DNA from: Verrucomicrobia bacterium IMCC26134
GTDB taxonomy: Bacteria > Verrucomicrobiota > Verrucomicrobiia > Opitutales > Opitutaceae
Direction of reading: 5' to 3'
Assembly: GCA_000972765.1 (NCBI GenBank)
Contig: CP011265.1
Location: 310,001 to 374,000 of the forward strand
Length of the DNA stretch: 64,000 bases
Shown here: positions 53,734 through 61,261 of the stretch, one piece after another
Position numbering within the stretch: the first letter of the stretch is position 1
Layout: the number at the start of each line of letters is the position of its first letter
Notes under the pieces: generated by a model
What the model was told of the DNA's origin: nothing
The model's input: the letters and a program-made list of their open reading frames with translations, nothing else
The model's database searches: none
Translations under genes and position numbers: made by a program

Positions 53734-54594
53734 TCAGGGCTTGGTTTGGTAGACGCGGACCCAATCGATCTCGAACTTCGCGGGGAGCGAACTCTCGGGC
53801 AGGGGGCCGCCATTGTCGCCGCCGAGAGCGAGATTGAGGATCATGTAGTGCGGCTGGCGGAAGGGCATCTTGCCGTCCGGGTTCCTGGTGTCCTTCAGCT
53901 TGGTTTCGTTGAGCAGTCGGTCGTCGAGGTAGAGGCGGATGGTGTCGCGCGTCCAATCCATGCGTCACACATGGAATTCGGCGGCCCATTTGTCGCCTCC
54001 GAGCTCTGCGACCGGTTTGGTTTCGGAGTGCCATTTGGCTTTGAAGCGTTCCGTGGTGCCGGAAGCCACGTTGGCCAGCACTTTGCCACGGTAGTATTCC
54101 ATGATGTCGATTTCGCCACTGGAGGGCCATTCGCCGTCCACCCCCAGCGTCCACCATGCGGGCCAAAGGCCGGCGCGCACATCAATACGGGCACGGAGTT
54201 CGAACCGGCCGTATTGCCACTGATGCAGCCCGTGTGTGAGCACGCTAGCTGAGGTGTAGGTGGACCTCGCGGCCTGGTTTTTCCAGTTGGTTGAGCCCGG
54301 TTCGTGGCGCGGGTTGGGCACCGACTCTCGACGCGCCTCGATGACGAGCAGACCGTTCTTCACCCGTGCGTTGTCAGGCTGGTAGAACTGCGCCTCGTGG
54401 TTGCGCACGAAGCCGCGTTCAAAGATCCAGCTGGCGGGGTCGGGCGGCCCGTCGACGTTAAATTCGTCCGACCAGACAAGGTTATAGCCGGCCGGCGGGA
54501 GCGCAGGCGTGGCGAGGCGGCTCGACGGGCTTGCCCACAGGGTCAGAATAGGAGCGAGCCAAAGGAGCTGGAGCAGTGCGCCTTTCAATTTCAC
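53734..54594 (-). pseudogene. GH16-family beta-glycanase interrupted by one in-frame TGA stop
   Basis: Reading from the GTG at 54594 gives a signal peptide and a full GH16 jelly-roll of 286 codons, but codon 210 (53965-53967) is TGA. Before it lie NLVWSDEFN, WPSSGEIDIMEYY with the catalytic ExDxxE triad (Glu 161, Asp 163, Glu 166), and EFHV. After it the frame continues without shift as RMDWTRDTIRLYLDD to the normal end FEIDWVRVYQTKP. Family members usually have FHVWRMDW here, so the stop replaces Trp (TGG to TGA). The remaining codons show no decay, so the mutation is recent, a sequencing error, or read through. It follows the dehydrogenase gene, separated by a terminator. Confidence 0.85.
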
Positions 54595-54630
54595 GATTTT
54601 AAAAGAAATATTCCGGAGCGGGCGTTGACG

Positions 54631-54653
54631 AAAAATCCCGAAAGTTTTTCGGG
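54631..54653 (-). terminator. Rho-independent terminator of the 2-hydroxyacid dehydrogenase gene
   Basis: On the minus strand CCCGAAA-AAC-TTTCGGG is followed by A and a TTTTT run. It lies 10 bp past the dehydrogenase stop and just upstream of the GH16 start. Confidence 0.85.
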
Positions 54654-54662
54654 ACCGGAGAC

Positions 54663-55676
54663 TCAGGCGCAGATGGCGAGCTGGGTGCGGATGAACTCTC
54701 CCTGAAGCGGCTGACCGGCGGAGTAGCGGGCAATCTCTTCGATCATGGCGCGCGACATACGAAGGCATTCCGGGCCAAGGCTGCCGGCCAGGTGGGGCGT
54801 CACGATGACATTGGGCATGGCGGGGAGAACTGCGTCCGGGGCCGGCGGCTCGACGGCGAGCACATCGAGCAGGGCCCAGAGGTCGGGACGGGTGGCGAGG
54901 ACCTCGGCCAGCTCGTCCTCGCGGACAATGGCGCCTCGCGCGGTGTTGATGAAGGTGGCGCCGGGGCGCATGGCGGCGAAGTGCTCTCGGCGCAGCAGCC
55001 CGATGGTATCGTCGAGCAAGGGTATGTGGCAGCTGACGACGTGCGAGCGGGCGAAGACCTCCTCCATGGAGACGAGCTCGACATCCAGCGCGGCGGCTTC
55101 GGCGGGCGAGACGAAGGGATCGTAGGCGATCACGGATACATCCAGGCGGTTAATTTGCTCGCGCACGAGCCGGCCGGTGCGGCTGAGTCCGAGCAGTCCC
55201 ACGGTGCTGCCGGCGGCACCGACGAGCAGAGGATCATCGGGCAGGTAGAGTCCCGCCTCGCGCTGGGCCGTGATGCGCGGCCAGACGCGTTTGAGGGACA
55301 AGACGATCATCGAGAAGGTGAACTCGCCGACGGGGCGGGCGTTGATCTCGGCGGCGCTGCTCACTCGGATGCCGCGATCCCAGAGCTCGTCTGTGACGAA
55401 GGATTTCACCGAGCCGGCGGCGTGGAAAATGGCGCGCAGGGAGGGAAGGGCGGAGAGCATGCGCGCATCCATGCGCGGCAGACCCCAGCCGGAGAGGATG
55501 ATTTCTGCCTGGCGGAGTCGCGGGTCATCGAGGCTCTCGTCGGTGGGGAATTCGTCCTGGCGTATATCCAGCACCTCAACGACCTCGCGGAGGCGCTCAA
55601 GTTCCGCCTGGGACAAAACCTGGTCTAAAGCGTAGGGCTTCATCCAGACGATGGCTTTGAGACGAGGGCGCGGCAT
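54663..55676 (-). CDS. D-isomer-specific 2-hydroxyacid dehydrogenase (NAD-binding)
   Basis: 337 residues from MPRPRLKAIV; the frame is open 40 codons upstream but those lack a protein pattern. It has a flanking catalytic domain and a Rossmann domain: VGLLGLSRTGRLV (a GxGxxG variant), then the catalytic set Arg in NTARGAIV, Glu in LDVLAVEPP and His in VTPHLAGS. The enzyme reduces or oxidises a 2-keto/2-hydroxy acid with NAD(H); the substrate is unknown. No signal peptide is present. It has an operator-like motif 127 bp upstream and sits among glycan-degradation genes, so sugar-acid catabolism is a reasonable guess. Confidence 0.88.
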   Translation of the reverse strand: MPRPRLKAIVWMKPYALDQVLSQAELERLREVVEVLDIRQDEFPTDESLDDPRLRQAEIILSGWGLPRMDARMLSALPSLRAIFHAAGSVKSFVTDELWDRGIRVSSAAEINARPVGEFTFSMIVLSLKRVWPRITAQREAGLYLPDDPLLVGAAGSTVGLLGLSRTGRLVREQINRLDVSVIAYDPFVSPAEAAALDVELVSMEEVFARSHVVSCHIPLLDDTIGLLRREHFAAMRPGATFINTARGAIVREDELAEVLATRPDLWALLDVLAVEPPAPDAVLPAMPNVIVTPHLAGSLGPECLRMSRAMIEEIARYSAGQPLQGEFIRTQLAICA

Positions 55677-55802
55677 AGGTGGGTGGGACGGCCTGCAGGT
55701 GAATCGGGGCCGGAGGTTGAAGGGGAGAATAGAGTTTTCGGCGGGGATGCACCGCAGATTTGACAGGATGTGCCGGCATGGCCGGGGGACCAGCATCGCG
55801 AT

Positions 55803-55817
55803 TGTTTATCGTATTCC
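55803..55817 (+). promoter_or_regulatory. Candidate LacI-family operator, copy 7
   Basis: TGTTTATCGTATTCC matches the shared core and keeps the TATTCC end of copies 2 and 4. It lies 127 bp upstream of the 2-hydroxyacid dehydrogenase start. Confidence 0.55.
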
Positions 55818-55917
55818 GGCGGCTGGGACGTGTGGTCTGTCGCGACGCCACAGGAAGAACGACCGCCTGTTTTACGGGCGGCCGTTCCGTGGGAAACGGT
55901 GGCTTTTAACGGTCGCG

Positions 55918-58760
55918 CTGCTTACTGGGCGGAGACCGAGAGGCGGAGGAAGCGGCGGGTGGTGGAGCCGAGGGTGGTGGTATCGGTGTAGGTGATGGTG
56001 CCTGCGCTGGAGAGCCCGGTGTAGGTCTGGGCAGGGGCCCAGGTGGAGAGATCGGAGCTGGCTTGAACGACATAGCTGAGGGAGGGGTCGGCGATGGTGT
56101 TGAAGGCGAGGGTGAGGAAGGAGCCCGAGGTGGAGAGGGTGACGGGAGCGTTGGTGTTGGCCGCCATGGGATCGGAGCCGAGGGCGTATTCGAGGAGGTT
56201 GGAGCGGCCGTCGCCATCGGGGTCGGCGTTGTTGGCGCCGGAGGCGGAGTTGGCGCTGTCGCCGAAGTGGATCACGCGCCAGGACTGGAGCGCGCTGAGG
56301 GGGGGCGCGGTGACGCTGAGGGTGCTAGTGGCCTCGTCGTATTGGTAGCTGCCGGAGGTCCACTTGCGGGCGCCGAGCGCGCCGGCGTCGGCGGTAAAGC
56401 CGTTGACGGTGAAGGTGGCGCCGTAGGTCTTGGCGCCGCTGGTGGCGACGAGCACCCAGCTCGAGCCCGAGACCGTGCTGGTGGCGGAGGTATCAATGGA
56501 GAAGGTGCCGTTAAGGAAGGCGGGATTGGTGCCGGTGATGGCGTTGGTGATGCCATTCGCGGCGGGGGCGAAGGTGAGGGTGCCGGTGCTCGCCAGGGTG
56601 AAGCCGGCGGTATTCAGGAGGCTCAGGCTGCCCTTGTAGGTGTTGGTGCCGGCGAAGGTGACCGGGTTTGGACCGGTGAAGACCAGGTTACCCGTGCCGG
56701 AGAGCGCGGCGGTGATGGTGATCCCGCCGTTTTGGGTGTAGATCTCGGAAGCGCTTCGGACGTTGATGGCGCCGGCGATCGTGGCGACGACGTTGCCGTT
56801 GGTGGCGTTGTGCAGGCGGCCGCCGTCGAGCACGCCGTTCGGCAGGGTGATGATGCCGGTGCCTTTGACGAGCAGGTTGCCGCCGGTGAAGATCACGAGG
56901 TGGTTGCCTGCGAAGGTGTAGTCCAAGGCGTCGGCGGGGGTGCGGAGGCTTTGCACGTCCACGAAGTAGTTTTCACCAGTAGCGGGGGTGACGGTGCCTT
57001 CCCAGTTGAGGCCGGCGTTGAAGGAGGTGGTGCCGACCGTGTCGCCGGTCAAGAGGCGGTGGCCGTCGGCCACGCCGTCGCCGTTGATGTCGCCGGGGAC
57101 GGAGGCGGCGAGGGCGGGGTTGGAGCGGGCGGCTTGCTCGGCAAGGTTGTCAAAGGTATCGGAGTCGGAGTCGGTGGTGCCGTTCTGGGTGGTGATGCTG
57201 GCGAAGTAGGTGAGTTCCCAGGTATCGAGCAGGGTGTCGCCGTCTTTGTCGGTGATGGTGGCGGTGGCGAGGTTTCCAAAGGTGGCGAGCTCCCATGAGT
57301 CCTTCACGCCGTCGGCGTCGGTGTCGGGCCAGGAGGTGTCGAGAATCGGGTTGGTGCCGGCGGTAAATTCGGCTGCGTCGGTCGAGCCGTCGCTGTCGGT
57401 ATCGGCGGAGCCGTTGTGGCTGAGGTCACCGAAGTTGGAGATTTCCCAAGCGTCGGTGAGGCCGTCGTTATCCGCGTCGGGGTTGGTGACGACGGTGACG
57501 GTGCCGGTGGCCTCGTCGAAGCGGTAGAAGGGAGCGGAGCCAAGGGATGACCACTTGCGGGCGCCGACGGCGGCGCCGTCAGTGACGTAGCCGGTGACGC
57601 TGAAGGAGGCGCCGTAGGTCTTGGCGCCGCTGGTGGTGATGAGCAGCCAAGTATCGCCGAGGGTGGCGCTGGCGCCGGTGACATCGAGCGAGAAGGCGCC
57701 GTTGAACACGACCGGGCCGGTGCCGGTGACGGCATTGTTCACGCCGGGAGCGCCGAGGACGAACTTCATGGCGCCAGAGGAGGCGAGGGTGAAGCCGGCG
57801 GTGTTGCTGACGGTGAGGTTGCCGGTGTGGGGGTTGACTCCCGCGAAGGTGACGAGGTTGCCGCCTGTAAGGGTGAGGTTGCCTGTGCCGCTGATGGGAG
57901 CGTTGACGAGGAAAGCGCCGTTGTTGGCCCAAAGGGTGGAGGGCTTGGTCACAAGCACGCTGCCGTTGATGGCAACGGCGGCGGTGGTCGCGGCCTGGTT
58001 GATCATGCCGCCGTCGAACTGGAGGATGGGGAAGGTGGCGGCGCCGGTGGTCTTCCAGATGAGGGTGCCGACGTTGGTGCCTGCGGTGGTGAGGATCAGT
58101 TTGTCGCCAGCGAAGGTGACGTCGCCCGTGGCGGGAGTGCGGAGACCGTTGAGTGCGACGACGTAGTTCGCTCCGGCCAGGGGCGTGGCGGCGTCTTTCC
58201 AGTTGAGGCCGGTATTGAACGAGGTGGTGCCTATGATGTCGCCGGTGATGAGGACGGTGCCGTCGCTCACGCCGTCGTTGTTGATGTCGCCCGGAATGGA
58301 AGACTGAAGGGCGGGGTCGGTGAACAGGTTGTATTCCTGCAGATTGGTGAAGCCGTCGGCATCGGGATCGTCGGCGGTGGCTTGGCGGGCCAGAATCGCG
58401 GAGGAGTTGGCCAGGCCGGTCTCGCCGGCGAGTTTGAAGTAGTGGATCTCCCAGCCGTCAGGCAGGCCGTCTGCGTCGCTATCGCCGCTGGAACGGTAGT
58501 CGGCGGGATTGGTGCCGGCGAACTGCTCGGTGTAGTTGTCGTAGCCGTCGTCGTCCGGATCGTCCGACAGGCCGGAGTCGAGGTTGCCAAAGTAACGTAT
58601 TTCCCAGGCGTCGTTCAGGCCGTCGAAGTCGGTGTCGGGGTAGCTGGAGTTGCTGTTGGGAACGGAGCCGGCGTTATACTCCTGTAGATTCGTGGCACCG
58701 TCGGCATCCGGGTCGGCGGCCGCGCTTTGGGCGAGGTTGCCGAAGTAGCTGATTTCCCAG
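55918..58760. repeat. Near-identical 2,843-bp direct duplication, copy B
   Basis: Partner of 37675-40517 in the same orientation. The T at 58685 is the only difference I found; it is synonymous in the minus-strand protein. The left boundary lies 4 bases beyond the stop codon at 55922 and the right boundary falls inside a TSP3-like repeat. Confidence 0.95.
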
Positions 58761-61066
58761 GCGTCGTTCAGGCCGTCGGCGTCGGTGTCGAGGGGGGTGA
58801 AAGCCTGGATCGCGGGGTTGGAACCGCCGGTGTATTCGGCGGCGTTGTTGAAGCCGTCGCTATCGGGGTCGGCGGAGGCGGTCTGGGCGAGGTTGCCAAA
58901 GTAAAGGGTTTCCCAAGTGTCGGGAAGGCCGTCGCTGTCGGTATCGTCGATGGAGAAGGCGTTGGGGCCGGCGACCTGATACTGGTCGATCTCAGTGGAG
59001 GTGAGGGCGCCGTTCCAGATGCGAACCTCGTCATAGGAGGCGGCGGCGACGTTATCGCCGGCCCACATGGAGCGACCGAGCCAGTTGTTGACGTCGTTGA
59101 GATTGAGCAGGGTCATCGTGGTATCGAAGGTGCCCTTGGCAACGAGGCTGGAGGTGTTGGTAGCGGGTGCGGTATACCAAGCGACGCGGGTGCCGCCGGT
59201 GAGGGCGCCGGCGGTGTTCACGGCAGGGGTAAGCGTCATGACGATGTGGTATTGGGTGCCGAGGACGTAGGGTTGGTTGGTGTCCGGCTTGTTGGTCGTG
59301 GTGCCATCGATCCACTCGACCTGGTCGGTGGCGGCGTTGGTTCCGCGGGTCCAGGACATGAAGAGATACTCGGTGGTAGAGCTGCCGAAGTCGAAGATGC
59401 GGCCCCAGTTTTGCACGGCGTTCTGGGTGGCCCACAGCTCGATGGTCACCGGAGTGGTTTTTCCGCCGATGAGGTTGGCGCCGAGATTAATGTAGGCGGA
59501 AGTGGTGGAGGCGCCGCCGGTGAGGGCGACGGCGGAGGTGCCGGCGGTGGCGGTGCCGCCCACTGCGGCGTTGGAATCGGGATCGACGAGGGTGGCGGTG
59601 GAGGTGCCGACGGAGTCGGTGAGGTTGCCATTGAAACTCCAGCGGTGGGTGAGGACGGCGTGGGTGGGGGTCCAGTTGGCGTCGACGGGGCTGGACCCGG
59701 CGGCCATTTCGGCGGCGTTGGAGGCGCCGTCCGAGTCTGCGTCGATGTTGCCGGTAGCGAGGTTGCCGAAGTAGAGAATTTCCCAGCCGTCGTTCAGGCC
59801 GTCGGAGTCGGTGTCAGGGGTGGAGGCGGCGCTGGTGGGGTTGGAGCTGCCGGCTTGTTCCTGGAGATTGGTGGCGAAGTCGCGGTCGGGGTCGCCGGAG
59901 CCGTTTTGGGCGATGATACTACCGAAGTTGGTGATCTCCCACGTGTCGGTCAGGCCGTCGCCGTCGGTGTCGGACGGGGTGGAGGCGAGGACGGTGGGGC
60001 TGGAGCCGGCGGCGAGTTCGGCGGCGTTGTTGAAGCCGTCGCCATCGGGGTCGCCGGAGGCGGTTTGGGTGAGGTTGCCAAAATACTGGATTTCCCAGGC
60101 ATCGAGGAGGGTGTCTCCGTCAGAGTCGCCGGGGGCGGTGGTGAAGATGAACTCGGTGGCGGCGCGGGCGACTTTGCTCACGCGACCGGCGTCGAGCAGG
60201 CCACGCACGCCCTCGCTCATGCCGCCATTGGTGCGGCCTTCGTTGCCGAAGACGAGGTTGGCACTGGTCGCGGCGGCAAAGCCGGTCATCGGCTGACTGG
60301 AGAGGGTGTAGACGAGATTGGCCTGCGTGGCGCCGCTGTCGACGCGGGTCCAGTAGAACTTGGTGGAGGCGGGGTTCGCGCCGTCGTAGCTGTAAGTGAT
60401 GGCGACGTGGAACCAGGTGTTGGCGGCGAAGGCGTGGGTGCCGGTGACGGTGTTGAGGTCGAAGCTGGCGTCGTAAGCCGACGCGCCGAGAGCGGCGGCG
60501 TCGAAGCGGAGCACGCCGCCGTTTTCGATACGGAATTGGAAGGCGCGGGTGCCGGTGGCGGTGTCGGAGCACCAGATTTCCTGGTGAATGCCTGTGCCAG
60601 GGGAGAGGGTAGGGATGTAAACCATCGCCTCCAAAGTGAAGGCGCCGACGCCGGTGACGGTGTTGGTGAAGAAGGCGGAGGCGACGTTGAAATCGTCCTG
60701 ATTGGTGCTGCCGTCGTAGTTCCAGGCGTTGTCGTTGCTGACGTCCACGCCTACGCCGTAAAAGCCGTTGGAATTGGAGAAATTATTGAGGGCGTTGCCA
60801 AAGCCCGCGTAGCTCGGCACGACGGCCGGAGTCGCAGAGGTGGCTGTGATCGGGGTGGCGGTAGAGGAGCCGTTCACGTAAATGCCGTCGTTCACGCTGG
60901 AGGTGCTGGCGCTATTGGCGATGACGCTTCCGGAGATGGAGTCGAAGTTGTAGAGGATGAGGGTATTGGCGTCGGTGGTATAGGGGGCGACGGAGGCCTG
61001 GGCCTGCCAAGCGGAGCCCAACAGGATCGACACGGCGGGCGTGAGGAGGATGCGGATCAGTTTCAT
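55922..61066 (-). CDS. Giant secreted repeat protein B: LamG domains, TSP3-like repeats and beta-strand modules
   Basis: 1,714 residues with a signal peptide ending SAWQAQA. Order: LamG domain 1 (~30-310, LILYNFDSISGSV to GLLDAGRVSKVA), three DxDGLxDxWExxYFG repeats, LamG domain 2 (~470-700, RWSFNGNLTDSVG to YDEVRIWNGAL), four more repeats, beta-strand module 1 (~935-1195), two or three repeats, beta-strand module 2 (~1330-1590) and the shared C-terminal module (SSDLSTW, RRFLRLSV). From about residue 770 on it is practically identical to protein A at 37679, while the N-terminal part differs. It is likely a glycan-binding or surface-display protein. It is divergent from the LacI-type regulator across 195 bp holding an operator-like palindrome. 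Confidence 0.85.
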   Translation of the reverse strand: MKLIRILLTPAVSILLGSAWQAQASVAPYTTDANTLILYNFDSISGSVIANSASTSSVNDGIYVNGSSTATPITATSATPAVVPSYAGFGNALNNFSNSNGFYGVGVDVSNDNAWNYDGSTNQDDFNVASAFFTNTVTGVGAFTLEAMVYIPTLSPGTGIHQEIWCSDTATGTRAFQFRIENGGVLRFDAAALGASAYDASFDLNTVTGTHAFAANTWFHVAITYSYDGANPASTKFYWTRVDSGATQANLVYTLSSQPMTGFAAATSANLVFGNEGRTNGGMSEGVRGLLDAGRVSKVARAATEFIFTTAPGDSDGDTLLDAWEIQYFGNLTQTASGDPDGDGFNNAAELAAGSSPTVLASTPSDTDGDGLTDTWEITNFGSIIAQNGSGDPDRDFATNLQEQAGSSNPTSAASTPDTDSDGLNDGWEILYFGNLATGNIDADSDGASNAAEMAAGSSPVDANWTPTHAVLTHRWSFNGNLTDSVGTSTATLVDPDSNAAVGGTATAGTSAVALTGGASTTSAYINLGANLIGGKTTPVTIELWATQNAVQNWGRIFDFGSSTTEYLFMSWTRGTNAATDQVEWIDGTTTNKPDTNQPYVLGTQYHIVMTLTPAVNTAGALTGGTRVAWYTAPATNTSSLVAKGTFDTTMTLLNLNDVNNWLGRSMWAGDNVAAASYDEVRIWNGALTSTEIDQYQVAGPNAFSIDDTDSDGLPDTWETLYFGNLAQTASADPDSDGFNNAAEYTGGSNPAIQAFTPLDTDADGLNDAWEISYFGNLAQSAAADPDADGATNLQEYNAGSVPNSNSSYPDTDFDGLNDAWEIRYFGNLDSGLSDDPDDDGYDNYTEQFAGTNPADYRSSGDSDADGLPDGWEIHYFKLAGETGLANSSAILARQATADDPDADGFTNLQEYNLFTDPALQSSIPGDINNDGVSDGTVLITGDIIGTTSFNTGLNWKDAATPLAGANYVVALNGLRTPATGDVTFAGDKLILTTAGTNVGTLIWKTTGAATFPILQFDGGMINQAATTAAVAINGSVLVTKPSTLWANNGAFLVNAPISGTGNLTLTGGNLVTFAGVNPHTGNLTVSNTAGFTLASSGAMKFVLGAPGVNNAVTGTGPVVFNGAFSLDVTGASATLGDTWLLITTSGAKTYGASFSVTGYVTDGAAVGARKWSSLGSAPFYRFDEATGTVTVVTNPDADNDGLTDAWEISNFGDLSHNGSADTDSDGSTDAAEFTAGTNPILDTSWPDTDADGVKDSWELATFGNLATATITDKDGDTLLDTWELTYFASITTQNGTTDSDSDTFDNLAEQAARSNPALAASVPGDINGDGVADGHRLLTGDTVGTTSFNAGLNWEGTVTPATGENYFVDVQSLRTPADALDYTFAGNHLVIFTGGNLLVKGTGIITLPNGVLDGGRLHNATNGNVVATIAGAINVRSASEIYTQNGGITITAALSGTGNLVFTGPNPVTFAGTNTYKGSLSLLNTAGFTLASTGTLTFAPAANGITNAITGTNPAFLNGTFSIDTSATSTVSGSSWVLVATSGAKTYGATFTVNGFTADAGALGARKWTSGSYQYDEATSTLSVTAPPLSALQSWRVIHFGDSANSASGANNADPDGDGRSNLLEYALGSDPMAANTNAPVTLSTSGSFLTLAFNTIADPSLSYVVQASSDLSTWAPAQTYTGLSSAGTITYTDTTTLGSTTRRFLRLSVSAQ

Positions 61067-61230
61067 GGGGTGAAAAAAGGAGGCGTGTTTGGGTGCGGGT
61101 CTTCGTGCTAAGTGCAGCTATAACTGCGGGTGGCGTGAAAAAGCTTTGGGGTGGAACGGAGCTCGATTTGAGACTTCCTAGGGTATGACTTGATGCTGTT
61201 TCTACCCCTAGCCCTTACAATCCATCTTGA

Positions 61231-61245
61231 GGTTTATCGTAAACC
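61231..61245 (+). promoter_or_regulatory. Candidate LacI-family operator, copy 8 (palindromic)
   Basis: GGTTTATCGTAAACC has matching half-sites GGTTTA around TCG. It lies 16 bp before the LacI-type gene and 165 bp upstream of giant protein B, so it can serve autoregulation and the divergent gene. Confidence 0.7.
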
Positions 61246-61261
61246 CTAAATAGTTCGGGAT

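Noticed and set aside
53965-53967. TGA in the GH16 gene as a selenocysteine codon
   Set aside because: Relatives have Trp, not Cys or Sec, at this place, and I see no selenocysteine insertion hairpin directly after it.
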